A DNA stretch of 64,000 nt from an uncultured Campylobacter sp. (GTDB lineage: Bacteria > Campylobacterota > Campylobacteria > Campylobacterales > Campylobacteraceae): positions 30,869 through 94,868 of the forward strand of contig NZ_CALHVM010000049.1 of the NCBI RefSeq assembly GCF_938039205.1. Reading direction: 5' to 3'. Made by a program: the position numbers and the translations under genes. Below, one piece after another: positions 17,577 through 26,805 of the stretch (position 1 is its first letter; every line of letters begins with the position of its first letter). The notes beneath the pieces were generated by a model. That model ran no database searches and was not told the origin of the DNA. It was given only the letters and a program-made list of their open reading frames with translations.

Positions 17577-17600
17577 GGACGCCGCAAAAGTGCGGCGTCC
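17577..17600 (+). promoter_or_regulatory. Intercistronic hairpin between mccA and mccB
   Basis: Perfect 10-bp GC-rich stem GGACGCCGCA / TGCGGCGTCC with an AAAG loop, 7 bp after the mccA stop and 22 bp before mccB. No proper U-run follows (AAATTTAA), so it looks more like an mRNA-stabilising or partly terminating element that sets mccA above the downstream genes. Confidence 0.6.
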
Positions 17601-17621
17601 AAATTTAATAAGGTAAAATTT

Positions 17622-18434
17622 ATGCGTTTTAAACTTAGCAAAAACCCGATTTTAGCTCTTTGCCTAACGGCCGGTTGCGTCTTGTGCGCTAGCGCGGCGG
17701 ATAAAGAGACGATGACGCAAGAGCAAAAAGAATCATACAGTATCGGAATTTCAACCGGAACCTATATCTCCACACAACTAAAAAAACAAGAAAGCCTAGG
17801 CGTTAAATTTGACAGCAAGGCTATTTTAGACGGTTTTGCAGATGCCTTTAAAAAAGAACAAAAACTAACGGACGAAGAAATAATCTCTCTACTCAATCAA
17901 AGGGACGAAAAATTAAATAAGCTAACCCAAGACGCGCTAAAAAAAGCGCTTGAAAAAAATTTAAAAGAGGGCGAAGAATTTATGGCGAAAAACGCCAAAA
18001 ACAAAAAGGTCAAAACGACTAAATCAGGGCTTCAGTACGAAGTCATGGCTGTCGGCGACGGCGACAAACCAAGACCTGAGAGCGTAGTCGCGCTAAACTA
18101 TAAAGCTTACCTCATAAACGGTAAAGTTTTTGACGATACGTACTCTAGAAACGAGCCTGCGATCCTTTCGATGGTAAATTTAATAGACGGCCTACAAGAG
18201 GGCCTCATGATGATGAACGGCAACTCAAAATATAAATTCGTCATCCCGTCTCACCTAGCTTACGGAGACGAGGGCGCAGACGAGATACCGGGCGGCTCGA
18301 CGCTGATTTTTGAAGTCGAGTTAGTAAAGGCGCTAAAACCTGGCGAACTAGCCGGCGCAGCCAAAAAACTAAGCGAAACTCAGCCGCGCAATTTCCATGG
18401 CGCGCATAGCCACGGAAGTAGCGTTGGTAGATAA
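17622..18434 (+). CDS. mccB: FKBP-type peptidyl-prolyl isomerase MccB
   Basis: 270 residues with a signal peptide (MRFKLSKNPILALCLTAG, cleaved near CASA). The N-terminal helical dimerisation region runs from QEQKESYSIGIS to about 130. The FKBP domain starts at TTKSGLQYEV and includes NYKAYLINGKVFDDTYS, VIPSHLAYGD and STLIFEVELVK. This is the FkpA/Mip layout, a periplasmic folding catalyst. The His-rich end (GAHSHGSSV) is unusual and could bind metal. Position after mccA matches mccB of Wolinella, where a prolyl isomerase gene occupies this place. Confidence 0.9.
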   Translation: MRFKLSKNPILALCLTAGCVLCASAADKETMTQEQKESYSIGISTGTYISTQLKKQESLGVKFDSKAILDGFADAFKKEQKLTDEEIISLLNQRDEKLNKLTQDALKKALEKNLKEGEEFMAKNAKNKKVKTTKSGLQYEVMAVGDGDKPRPESVVALNYKAYLINGKVFDDTYSRNEPAILSMVNLIDGLQEGLMMMNGNSKYKFVIPSHLAYGDEGADEIPGGSTLIFEVELVKALKPGELAGAAKKLSETQPRNFHGAHSHGSSVGR

Positions 18435-18470
18435 ATTTAGGATATTTAATCCATACGGATGGAGAAGAAT

Positions 18471-19154
18471 ATGAAAGAGCAAAATACAAGAAGGACGTTT
18501 TTTAAATTCCTTGCTTCGGGCGCGGCGGTTGCGGGAGCGACTGGCGTACTGGGCAAGAGTATAAATTTAGACGCCCAAACGGAAAACGGCAAAAAGCCGC
18601 ACTACGGCATGATCTTTGATCAGAACAAATGCGTCGGCTGTACCGACTGCGAGGTCGCCTGTCAAAAGGTAAATTTGGTCCCAAAAGGCCAGATGAGGCT
18701 TTTTATCCAGGATAAAACCGATCCGCTAAATTTGAAAGAAAAGCGCTACGTCAGGGTTTCCTGTCAGCAGTGCGAGGATGCGCCATGCGTGACTGTTTGC
18801 CCGACGAAAGCCTGTCACAAGGACGAAAAAACCGGCATCACGACGATGAATACCGACGACTGCATCGCCTGTAAATACTGCATCGTCGCCTGTCCTTACG
18901 ACGTGCGCTTCATAAACCACGATACCAAAGCCGCAGAGAGCTGCAACTTCTGCTTGGATACGAATTTAAAAGACGGTCACGAGCCCGCCTGCATCGAGGC
19001 GTGCAGATACGAGGCGATCGTATTCGGCGATCTAAACGACGAAAGCTCGCACATCAGCAAGCTACTTCGCGTAAAAGACAGCCTGCGAATGCATCCTGAG
19101 TGCGGCACGAAGCCGAGCCTGCGCTATATTCCTGCGGTTAGATTGGGGGTGTGA
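18471..19154 (+). CDS. mccC: Periplasmic ferredoxin-type iron-sulfur protein MccC
   Basis: NrfC/PsrB-like electron-transfer subunit with four [4Fe-4S] clusters. The cysteine sets are CVGCTDCEVAC, CQQCEDAPCVTVC, CIACKYCIVAC and CNFC plus CIEAC. The N-terminus has TRRTFFKFLASGAAVAGA, a twin-arginine signal, so export is via Tat. I place the start at the ATG at 18471 rather than the in-frame ATG at 18459, because the GGAGAAG immediately after 18459 is an ideal ribosome site for 18471. With MccD it forms the menaquinol-oxidising module feeding MccA. Only 1 bp separates it from mccD. Confidence 0.93.
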   Translation: MKEQNTRRTFFKFLASGAAVAGATGVLGKSINLDAQTENGKKPHYGMIFDQNKCVGCTDCEVACQKVNLVPKGQMRLFIQDKTDPLNLKEKRYVRVSCQQCEDAPCVTVCPTKACHKDEKTGITTMNTDDCIACKYCIVACPYDVRFINHDTKAAESCNFCLDTNLKDGHEPACIEACRYEAIVFGDLNDESSHISKLLRVKDSLRMHPECGTKPSLRYIPAVRLGV

Positions 19155-19155
19155 T

Positions 19156-20127
19156 ATGAACGGAGCTATAAATTTCACTGCGACCTTCTCGCACGGCGTA
19201 GAGTGGGGCTGGCCAATAGCGGTTTATCTTTTGCTAGCGGGTATGAGCGGCGGCGCTTTGATAGTCGCGATTCTCGTTAAGCTTTACAAAAAGCAAACCG
19301 AAAGCACGCCACTGTTTAAGGCTGCGTCGCTGCTATCTTTCGTCACGATTTTACTCGGTATGGTCTGCCTGGTAGCTGACCTTGAGAGACCGCTACTTTT
19401 CTGGAAAATTTTGATTAATTACAACTTCACCTCGGTCATGTCCGTGGGCGTTGCGGCACTTTGCGTCTATATCCCGCTTAGCTTCGTTGCCTGCCTTTAT
19501 GCGTTTGAAGATTGCCTAAGAGAGTTTTTGACGCGCAATCTTAGCTTTTTAAAAGGTCTTTTCGAGCTTGCGATGAAAATCGTAAACGCGCTTCGTCCGC
19601 TGCTTCTTGCGCTTACGCTTCTTTTTGCGGTTGCTATCTGCGCCTATACCGGCTTTTTGATCTCGGTTTTAGTTAGATTTCCTATCCTTAATACTGCCGT
19701 TTTACCTGCGCTTTTCGTGGCGTCGGGCCTATCTGCCGGTATCGCAGGCTCAAGCCTCATAGCCGCGCTTTTCTTTAAAGCCGACCCGCACGGCGGCGAT
19801 CTAAAAACCTTGCACGCGGTCGAGTGGCCGGTTTTAGCGATGGAAATTTTACTAATCGGCATGATTTTCGTTTCGCTCATCACCGGAAGCGACGTGCAAA
19901 AAGCTGCCAGCATTGCCTTTAGCGAGGGCGGTTACGCTCAGCTATTTTGGCTCGGCGTCGTGGGCGTAGGATTTTGCGTACCGCTAGTTTTAAATTTCGC
20001 ACTGGGCAAAAAGATCGCTCATACTGCGTTTGCATTCTACGTTAGCGCGCTTGCTAGCGTGGTCGGAGTATTACTTCTTAGAATGTTTATACTATACGCA
20101 GGGCAAACTTACGATATAATAATGTAA
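19156..20127 (+). CDS. mccD: NrfD/PsrC-type quinol-oxidising membrane subunit MccD
   Basis: 323-residue polytopic inner-membrane protein, about eight to nine hydrophobic helices, of the NrfD/PolySulfide-reductase-C family. The start TFSHGVEWGWPIAVYLLLAGM is the typical family N-terminus; LGMVCLVADLERPLLFWKIL is the conserved loop near the quinone site. It takes electrons from menaquinol and passes them to the Fe-S protein encoded directly upstream. The ATG follows the mccC stop by a single base, so translation is probably coupled. Confidence 0.93.
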   Translation: MNGAINFTATFSHGVEWGWPIAVYLLLAGMSGGALIVAILVKLYKKQTESTPLFKAASLLSFVTILLGMVCLVADLERPLLFWKILINYNFTSVMSVGVAALCVYIPLSFVACLYAFEDCLREFLTRNLSFLKGLFELAMKIVNALRPLLLALTLLFAVAICAYTGFLISVLVRFPILNTAVLPALFVASGLSAGIAGSSLIAALFFKADPHGGDLKTLHAVEWPVLAMEILLIGMIFVSLITGSDVQKAASIAFSEGGYAQLFWLGVVGVGFCVPLVLNFALGKKIAHTAFAFYVSALASVVGVLLLRMFILYAGQTYDIIM

Positions 20128-20145
20128 AAACTTGGAGAGGCGATT

Positions 20146-22842
20146 TTGGGCGTAAATTTATTTAGATTTTTAACTTCTTACAAATTTGCGCTCTGCCTCC
20201 TCTTTGTCCTAGCCGCAGGCGCCGGCGTCGCAACCTTCTTAGAGAGCATTTACGATACGCAAACGGCTAAAATTTTAGTCTATGAGGCGCGCTGGTACGA
20301 GTGCGTCATGAGCGCTGCGACGCTGAGCCTGCTCGGTATTATAATTAAAACCAAAATGTGGCGCCGATTCGGCTCCTTCGTACTTCACGTTGCATTTATA
20401 GTTATCTTTGTCGGTGCGGCTTTGACGCGGTATCTGGGCGCTGAGGGCGTACTGCACGTAAGAGCGGGCGAGAGCGGAAACGAGATAGTGAGCGTAAAGC
20501 CGTATCTGCAGATCCGAACCAAAGACGCATTTTTCGAGTATCCGCTAAATTTAACCCAAATCGGCGATAATAATTTTAGCTTCACGCAAACCATAAACTC
20601 AAAAAATTTCACCGTTAAATTTGACTCCTATAAACCTGCGCCCAAAGGCGAGCGAGGCACTCTCGTAGTAAAAGCGGGCTTTGAAGGACAGCGCGAACAA
20701 ACGGCCAAAATCCACGGCGGCGTAGGCTGGCTTGGCGAGCCTAGTATGCTAAATTTTGACGGCGAGGAGATAATGCTAACCTGGGGCTCAAAGCTAGTTA
20801 GCTTGCCCTTTTCGATAAAGCTTATTAAATTTGAGCTTGAGCGCTACCCCGGCTCGCAAAGCCCGTCCTCATACTCTAGCGACGTAGAGGCACTTTCAGA
20901 CGCGGGCGAAGTTTTAACGAGATATAAAATTTACATGAATCATCCGCTAAATTTGCAAGGCTTTAAGCTATTTCAGTCCTCCTACGACGCGGACGAGCAA
21001 GGCACGGTACTAGAGGTCAACCGCGATCCGGGCAAAATCCCGACCTACATCGGATATTTCTTGCTTTGCATCGGCGTCATCGGCAACTTTTTTACTAAAA
21101 ACAGCCGATTTTTAAAGCTCATAAATTTTATTAAAAATAGCCGCTTTTCTCTCGTTGCGGCGTTTATCGCACTTAGTTTTTTAAATTTTAACGCAAACGC
21201 GGCCGAGCAAAACCAGAGCGAGATTTTAAAAACTTTCGCCGCAAACACCACCGCTCACGCTAATGGCGAATTTGCAAAGCTTCTCGTGCAAGACTACGCG
21301 GGCAGGATAAAGCCGCTTAGCACCGAAGCGGGCGAAATCGTAAATAAAATCTCCGGCACGGACTCGCTTTACGGCCTAAGCGCCGAACAAATCGTACTTG
21401 GGATGAATCTAAATCCAGCGCTGTGGCAAGATATCAAAATCGTCAAAATAAAAAATGGCGAGATCAAAAAAATGCTAAATTTGAGCGGAGATTACGCGAG
21501 CTTTAGGGATGCGTTTGACGCAAACGGCGAGTATAAACTAGCCGCGCAGGTCGAAGCCGCGAACGAAAAACCTCTATCAAAACGAGGTACGCTCGATAAC
21601 GACCTCATCAAATTTGACGAGCGGCTAAACATCGCGTATCTCACGTTTAAGGGCACGTTTTTTAAATTTATCCCGGTAGCAAACGACCCGCAACACACGT
21701 GGCTCTCGCCAAACGACGCCTTTGGCGACGAGCGAGTCGATACTAGCACAAAAAGTACGCTAAACGACTATATAACTGGCCTGCAAGAAGGTATCGCGGA
21801 TAATAACTGGGGCAAGGCCGACTCCGCACTAGCCGCACTAAGAAACTATCAGCGAACGGCCTCGGCGGAAATTTTACCTAGCGTTAGCAGAGTCGATGCC
21901 GAGGTCTTTTACAACCGCGCTTCGGTGTTTAAAAAGCTGGTTTATTTCTACTGGATTTTGGGTTTTGCTGCGCTTTTACTAGGGCTTGCGTCCGTATTTT
22001 TATCAAGGAGAATTTTACCGCTTGAGCGAACCATTTTAGCGGCATTCGTGCTAGGTTTTGCGGTGCATACGGCCGCCTTAGCTCTGCGCTGGTACGTCTC
22101 AGGACACGCACCTTGGAGCGATAGCTACGAATCAATGATCTACATCGGCTGGTCCGGAGCGCTAGCGGGGATGATATTTTTTAGGCGTTCGTTGCTTGCG
22201 CTTGCGGCGGCCGCGCTGCTAGCTGGCATCGTGATGCTGGTGGCGCATATGAGCTTCGTAAATCCGCAGATAACAAATTTAGTCCCGGTGCTAAAGTCAT
22301 ATTGGCTCAGTATCCACGTATCGGTTATCACTGCTAGCTATGGATTTTTAGGCCTTGGTTGCGTGCTGGGTCTTATCGCGCTAGGGCTTATGGCGTTTAA
22401 AAACAAAGCAAACGAGGCGAGGCTAAACGAGCAGATCAGATATATCGCAGCGATAAATGAAGCTAGTCTAATCATAGGTCTTTGCTTGCTAACGCTTGGA
22501 AATTTCTTCGGCGGAATCTGGGCAAACGAGAGCTGGGGGCGCTACTGGGGCTGGGATAGCAAGGAGACGTGGTCGTACGTATCGATCCTAGTTTACGCGA
22601 TCGCGCTACATCTGCGCTTTATACCAAAGCTAAATTCACTCTACGTATTTTTGATCGCATCGGTGTTTTCTTACGCTTCGATCGCGATGACTTATTTTGG
22701 CGTAAATTTTTACCTAACGGGCATGCACTCTTACGCTAGCGGAGATTTGCCGCCGGTGCATATTAGCGTCTATATCGCGCTTGGTTGCATACTTTTGATA
22801 ACCGCGCTAGCCTTTAGAGGACGTGACGTAAAAACGATTTAA
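20146..22842 (+). CDS. ccsA: Fused ResB-CcsA cytochrome c synthase (mcc-dedicated heme lyase)
   Basis: 898 residues, TTG start with GGAG upstream. The N-terminal part is ResB-like: hydrophobic helices near 10-95, a periplasmic domain, then a helix near 300. A long periplasmic segment spans about 350-620. The C-terminal CcsA part carries the tryptophan-rich WWD heme-handling motif WGRYWGWDSKETWSYVS, with flanking histidines. Such fused synthases are typical of Campylobacterota. In Wolinella the copy in the mcc locus (CcsA1) is specific for the CX15CH heme site of MccA; the same specialisation is likely here. Confidence 0.93.
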   Translation: MGVNLFRFLTSYKFALCLLFVLAAGAGVATFLESIYDTQTAKILVYEARWYECVMSAATLSLLGIIIKTKMWRRFGSFVLHVAFIVIFVGAALTRYLGAEGVLHVRAGESGNEIVSVKPYLQIRTKDAFFEYPLNLTQIGDNNFSFTQTINSKNFTVKFDSYKPAPKGERGTLVVKAGFEGQREQTAKIHGGVGWLGEPSMLNFDGEEIMLTWGSKLVSLPFSIKLIKFELERYPGSQSPSSYSSDVEALSDAGEVLTRYKIYMNHPLNLQGFKLFQSSYDADEQGTVLEVNRDPGKIPTYIGYFLLCIGVIGNFFTKNSRFLKLINFIKNSRFSLVAAFIALSFLNFNANAAEQNQSEILKTFAANTTAHANGEFAKLLVQDYAGRIKPLSTEAGEIVNKISGTDSLYGLSAEQIVLGMNLNPALWQDIKIVKIKNGEIKKMLNLSGDYASFRDAFDANGEYKLAAQVEAANEKPLSKRGTLDNDLIKFDERLNIAYLTFKGTFFKFIPVANDPQHTWLSPNDAFGDERVDTSTKSTLNDYITGLQEGIADNNWGKADSALAALRNYQRTASAEILPSVSRVDAEVFYNRASVFKKLVYFYWILGFAALLLGLASVFLSRRILPLERTILAAFVLGFAVHTAALALRWYVSGHAPWSDSYESMIYIGWSGALAGMIFFRRSLLALAAAALLAGIVMLVAHMSFVNPQITNLVPVLKSYWLSIHVSVITASYGFLGLGCVLGLIALGLMAFKNKANEARLNEQIRYIAAINEASLIIGLCLLTLGNFFGGIWANESWGRYWGWDSKETWSYVSILVYAIALHLRFIPKLNSLYVFLIASVFSYASIAMTYFGVNFYLTGMHSYASGDLPPVHISVYIALGCILLITALAFRGRDVKTI

Positions 22843-22853
22843 AAGGAGAAAAA

Positions 22854-23699
22854 ATGTATAAAAAACTACTAGCGGCGGCGATTTTATGCGCTAGCGCAAA
22901 CGCAGGCTTTATCCAGGAGGGCATGCAGGCCCAGCAAAGCGGCGACCATAAAAAGCTGATAGAAATCTACGAAAAAGCCTGCCACGAGGAAAACAAGGCA
23001 TCGGGCTGCTACAACCTTGCAGTGGTGTATTTTGAAGGCACGGGTGGCGTGGAGAAAAATTACGAAAAGGCGATAAATTTATACCAAAAAGCTTGCAACG
23101 CCAAATTTGCGCTTGCTTGCAATAACCTAGGCTACATCTACGAAAGCGGCAACGGCGCGACTCAGGACTTCGCTAAAGCCGCTGCGTACTACGAAAAAGC
23201 CTGCCAAGACGACGAAGGCTGCACCGCACTAGGACTACTTTATGCAAACGGCGCGGGCGTCAAAACCGATATCAAAAAAGCCATCTCGCTCTACACCAAA
23301 GCCTGCAACTACGGCGATATGATGGGCTGCAATAACCTAGGCTACCTACACCTTGAGGGCATGGGCGTAGAAAAAGACTACGCTAAAGCAAAAGCCTTTT
23401 ACGAAAAGGCCTGCGCTGGCGGCGTGGGTATCGGCTGCGACAACCTCGGCTTTTTATATGCATTCGGCCAAGGCACGGAGCAAGACTACGCCAAAGCTAA
23501 AGAATTTTACGAAAAATCCTGCAACCTAAACTACGACAAAGGCTGCAACAACCTAGCCATAATGTACGCCGAGGGCAAAGGCGTCGCGGCCGATATCGCC
23601 AAGGCTAAAGAGCTCTTTGACAAAAGCTGTGCAAAAGGCCTAAAAGTAGCGTGCGAGAATGCAGAGTTTTTAAAACCGGAAACAAATAAAACTAAATAA
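22854..23699 (+). CDS. Cys-rich Sel1-like repeat protein (Hcp type)
   Basis: 281-residue secreted protein: signal peptide to about residue 17, then around seven Sel1-like repeats of 36 residues. The repeating pattern is A-x-x-x-Y-E-K-A-C ... G-C-x-N-L-G-x-x-Y-x-x-G-x-G-V-x-x-D. Each repeat has a paired cysteine, as in the Helicobacter Hcp proteins, where each pair forms a disulfide that pins the helical hairpin. These are binding or scaffold proteins rather than enzymes. AAAGGAG ribosome site; tight spacing to ccsA (11 bp) and to the NosL gene (14 bp) puts it in the mcc operon. Its role there is unknown. Confidence 0.85.
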   Translation: MYKKLLAAAILCASANAGFIQEGMQAQQSGDHKKLIEIYEKACHEENKASGCYNLAVVYFEGTGGVEKNYEKAINLYQKACNAKFALACNNLGYIYESGNGATQDFAKAAAYYEKACQDDEGCTALGLLYANGAGVKTDIKKAISLYTKACNYGDMMGCNNLGYLHLEGMGVEKDYAKAKAFYEKACAGGVGIGCDNLGFLYAFGQGTEQDYAKAKEFYEKSCNLNYDKGCNNLAIMYAEGKGVAADIAKAKELFDKSCAKGLKVACENAEFLKPETNKTK

Positions 23700-23713
23700 T
23701 TTAAGGAGATAAT

Positions 23714-24850
23714 ATGATTTTACGTTCTATTTTGGGTTCGGCGCTACTAGCGGCGCTACTTTTCGGTGCCGAAGCAAACGAGCAAGCCGGCAAGATGAAG
23801 CCGATGTTTCAAAGCGTGGATCCAAGCAAAGCTACACTAGTAGGAAGCGGCGAGGATAAAGAGTACTGCGCCGTTTGCGGGATGAATTTGGTTAAATTTT
23901 ACAAAACTAACCACGTTTATAACGGCAAGCAAGTAGCATCGCTGCACTGCCTATACGAGCTCACGGAAGGAAAAATCCCAAGCGACGCGCAGGTCGTCGA
24001 TACGAAAAATCTAAAATTGATCGATGCAAATAAAGCCTTTTACGTCGTCGGCAGCAAGATCGGCGGCACGATGACTAGAAATAGCAAATACGCCTTTTCA
24101 ACCGAGACCGACGCGAAAGAGTTCCAGGCTGAAAACGGCGGCGAGATAATGGACTTTGCCAAAGCATACGAGATCGCTGGACAGGACTTTGAAGGCGATA
24201 ACAAGATGATCAAAGCTAAACGCGAAGGCGGCGTTTATGCGCACGGTAAGGAATTTTACGAAGCAAACTGCGAGAAAGTCGACCCAAAAAGCTTTAAAGC
24301 CATCTCAGAGCTAAAAGCTCACCTCAAAAAAACATGCGACGCAAAGGGCGCAAGCAAAGCTCCAGAATACGACAAACACCTACAAGCCGCCGCTTTGTAT
24401 CTATGGGACGCTCCGGCAAATTTAGGCGCGAGCGATCAAGCCTCAAAATCTAAACAAAAAGCGCAAAAAGCCGAGAGAATCGTCGTGCCAAAAGGCGCGC
24501 GCTGCCCTGTTTGCGGTATGCTAATCGGCAAAAACCCACAGTGGGCGACGATGATGAAAACAAGCAAAGAGGAGCTTTATTTTGACGGCGTCAAGGATAT
24601 GATGAAGTATTATTTCGAAAAAGGCAAAAAGGACGATCAAATTTACGTTAGCGACTACTACAAGCTAAACAAAATCGACGCTAGAACCGCCTACTACGTA
24701 ACCGGCTCAAACGTACTCGGACCTATGGGCAACGAGCTGATACCGTTTGCCAGCGAAGAGGACGCTAAGACCTTTGCCAAAGATCACGGCGGCAAACAGA
24801 TCGTCAAATTTGACGAGATCACGACTCTTTTAGTAGAGAGGTTGATGTGA
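23714..24850 (+). CDS. Tandem NosL-like copper-binding protein
   Basis: 378 residues: signal peptide, then two NosL-like domains. The first has EYCAVCGMNLVKFYK (Cys52/Cys55), the second RCPVCGMLIGKNPQW (Cys264/Cys267). Each is followed by NosL-pattern segments ending in KAFYVVGSKIGGTMT and TAYYVTGSNVLGPMG. NosL binds Cu(I) through a C-x-x-C-G-M site and helps copper assembly in nitrous oxide reductase. MccA needs one Cu(I), so this protein is a good candidate copper chaperone. In Wolinella a presumed copper chaperone, MccL, serves the same system; exact orthology is not claimed. Confidence 0.88.
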   Translation: MILRSILGSALLAALLFGAEANEQAGKMKPMFQSVDPSKATLVGSGEDKEYCAVCGMNLVKFYKTNHVYNGKQVASLHCLYELTEGKIPSDAQVVDTKNLKLIDANKAFYVVGSKIGGTMTRNSKYAFSTETDAKEFQAENGGEIMDFAKAYEIAGQDFEGDNKMIKAKREGGVYAHGKEFYEANCEKVDPKSFKAISELKAHLKKTCDAKGASKAPEYDKHLQAAALYLWDAPANLGASDQASKSKQKAQKAERIVVPKGARCPVCGMLIGKNPQWATMMKTSKEELYFDGVKDMMKYYFEKGKKDDQIYVSDYYKLNKIDARTAYYVTGSNVLGPMGNELIPFASEEDAKTFAKDHGGKQIVKFDEITTLLVERLM

Positions 24851-25035
24851 GACTCATCTGCGTTTTAGCGGGCTTTTTTGCGATCCTTTACGTTTGTATC
24901 GGGGCGCATTATCTGGGCTTTGATAGAGCCGGCAAGGAAGCTCAGCTAAATTTGATCCAAAAATCCGTCAAAGACGCGCAAATTTCGACGAATTTTATTT
25001 CAAAAGAGTACGGGAAGTTTATCTATGCCGAGTAA
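24847..25035 (+). CDS. Small single-pass membrane protein
   Basis: 62 residues. GTG start overlapping the TGA of the NosL gene by 4 nt, and its end overlaps the permease start by 11 nt, so the frame is held in place by coupling. The N-terminal hydrophobic helix (residues 1-22, LICVLAGFFAILYVCIGAHY) acts as a signal anchor; the remainder is a short soluble tail. No family recognised. It probably belongs to the ABC-transporter part of the locus. Confidence 0.65.
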   Translation: MRLICVLAGFFAILYVCIGAHYLGFDRAGKEAQLNLIQKSVKDAQISTNFISKEYGKFIYAE

Positions 25036-26134
25036 AAATTTTATCGATTACGCCGTTACGCTGCTCTATAAAGACCGCGCCGATCACGCTTTTAGCTTTT
25101 TTATATTCGCTTTTATCGTGTTTATCTTAAGTGCGGTTCTTTTTGTTTCAAGCTCCATCCAAAGCGACCTTACAAATTTGACCCGCTCAAAACCGGAAGT
25201 TACGGTCGATGCTCTACGCGCAGGCAAACGCGACCTAATGCACGACGGCTACATCTACGACGTCTCAAAGATCCCCGGCGTTGCTAGCGTCGAGGGCGCG
25301 GTCGAGGGAGAGTATTATTTCGCGCAAAAAAGAGTCTGGTTTCACATCGTCGGCGATGAAAATTTAGACGAAAACGAGATGATCGTGGGCGAAGGCGTGA
25401 AAAAAGAGATGGCGGAGCTTTATTACGAGGATGTTTTTAACTTTTTAACCGAAGAAAAGATGATCCCGATAAAGATCAACAAAACCGCGCCGCATGAAAC
25501 GGGCATCGTCTCAAACGACGTCATCTATATGAATCCAGCCACCGCTCGCGAGGTGCTAAGCCTAAAAGAGGGCGAATACACGAGACTCTACGTTGAAGTA
25601 CCAAACGTCAACGAGATCAGCGAAGTAGCGCTAAAGATCCAAAACGTCTATCCAAACACCGAGGTTACGAGTATCGAGGACGGAGTAGCCAAAATAAGGC
25701 ACCTTTACTACTACAAAGGCGGCATTTTCATGGTGCTTTACGTCGTGGCGATGGTTTCGTTTTTTATCCTGCTGAAAAATCAAATTTCGCTCGCTTACGG
25801 CGAGAAGAAAAAGGAGATCGCGATATTGCGCAGTATCGGCTTTAGCGTGAGAAACATCATCGCACTTAAATTTATCCAAAACATAGTAGTTTCTTTTAGT
25901 GCCTATTTGCTAGGCGTTGCGGGAGCCTATATCTACGTGTTTTTATTCGGCGCGCCGTTTTTACGCGATATATTTTTAGGCAGCGAGGTGGCGAATTTTA
26001 CTGATTTCACGCCAATCATCGACTTTAATATGCTATTTTTGATCTTCGTTTTTAGCGTGATTCCGTTTTTGGCATTCGTCATCATCCCGTCGTGGCGTAT
26101 CGCCGTTAGCGACATGAGCGAGGCGGTAAAATGA
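25025..26134 (+). CDS. FtsX/MacB-type ABC transporter permease
   Basis: 369 residues with the four-helix FtsX plan: helix 1 near 19-42, a periplasmic domain of about 190 residues (TKSKPEVTVDALRAGKRDL region onward), then three C-terminal helices from about 235. The cytoplasmic loop KNQISLAYGEKKKEIAILRSIGFS is the conserved coupling motif. Together with the next gene it makes an ATP-driven membrane machine of the LolCD/MacB type. In the context of MccA maturation it may drive a periplasmic assembly step or export, analogous to NosFY for N2O reductase. Confidence 0.88.
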   Translation: MPSKNFIDYAVTLLYKDRADHAFSFFIFAFIVFILSAVLFVSSSIQSDLTNLTRSKPEVTVDALRAGKRDLMHDGYIYDVSKIPGVASVEGAVEGEYYFAQKRVWFHIVGDENLDENEMIVGEGVKKEMAELYYEDVFNFLTEEKMIPIKINKTAPHETGIVSNDVIYMNPATAREVLSLKEGEYTRLYVEVPNVNEISEVALKIQNVYPNTEVTSIEDGVAKIRHLYYYKGGIFMVLYVVAMVSFFILLKNQISLAYGEKKKEIAILRSIGFSVRNIIALKFIQNIVVSFSAYLLGVAGAYIYVFLFGAPFLRDIFLGSEVANFTDFTPIIDFNMLFLIFVFSVIPFLAFVIIPSWRIAVSDMSEAVK

Positions 26135-26805
26135 ACGCGATAGAAGTAAAAAATCTCTGTAAAATTTACAATCAAAATAAACCAAATGAATTTCACGCGC
26201 TGAAAAATATAAATTTGACCGTAAAAAGCGGCGACCTAGTCATCCTAAAAGGCGTGAGCGGTAGCGGCAAAAGCACGCTGCTAGGCATTCTAGGCGCGCT
26301 TAGCAAACCAAGCAGCGGCGAAGCGCTGATTAACGGTCGCAACGTCTCAAAGCTGCCCGATATCATGAGTTCAAATTTTAGACACAGCGAGGTCGGGTTT
26401 ATATTTCAGTCCTTTAACCTGATCGAGGGCCTTAGCGTCTATCAAAACGTACTGGCGCCGCTAAGCCTAACAAGTCTTAAAAAAGCCGAGCTAAATTCGC
26501 AAATCGATCGCGCGCTAAATCTCGCCAACATCGCGCACAAAAAAGATCAAATAATCTCAAAGCTAAGCGGCGGCGAGAAGCAAAGATGCGCGATAGCAAG
26601 GGCTCTAGCGATGGATCCTAGCGTCATACTAGCCGACGAGCCGACGGCAAATTTGGACAAGCAAAACTCGCTTATTTTTATCGAAATGCTAAAAAAATTT
26701 AAAGAGCTAAAAAAGACCGTCGTCGTCGCCACGCACGATATTTTATTTGACGATCTGGACTTCGTGGACGGCTACGTGAGGATGCAGGACGGAGAGATGC
26801 TGTGA
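26131..26805 (+). CDS. ABC transporter ATP-binding subunit (MacB/LolD type)
   Basis: 224 residues, complete ATPase: Walker A GVSGSGKSTLL (about 43-53), Q-loop FIFQSFNL, signature LSGGEKQR, Walker B VILADEPTANLD and switch His in VVATHD. It overlaps the permease gene by 4 nt and the next gene by 4 nt. It belongs to the short-ATPase group that partners FtsX-like permeases. Cytoplasmic face of the inner membrane. Confidence 0.92.
   Translation: MNAIEVKNLCKIYNQNKPNEFHALKNINLTVKSGDLVILKGVSGSGKSTLLGILGALSKPSSGEALINGRNVSKLPDIMSSNFRHSEVGFIFQSFNLIEGLSVYQNVLAPLSLTSLKKAELNSQIDRALNLANIAHKKDQIISKLSGGEKQRCAIARALAMDPSVILADEPTANLDKQNSLIFIEMLKKFKELKKTVVVATHDILFDDLDFVDGYVRMQDGEML

Noticed and set aside
22854..23699. 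CRISPR or tandem DNA repeat
   Set aside because: The periodicity is that of 36-residue Sel1 protein repeats (108 bp) and the DNA is not identical between units.
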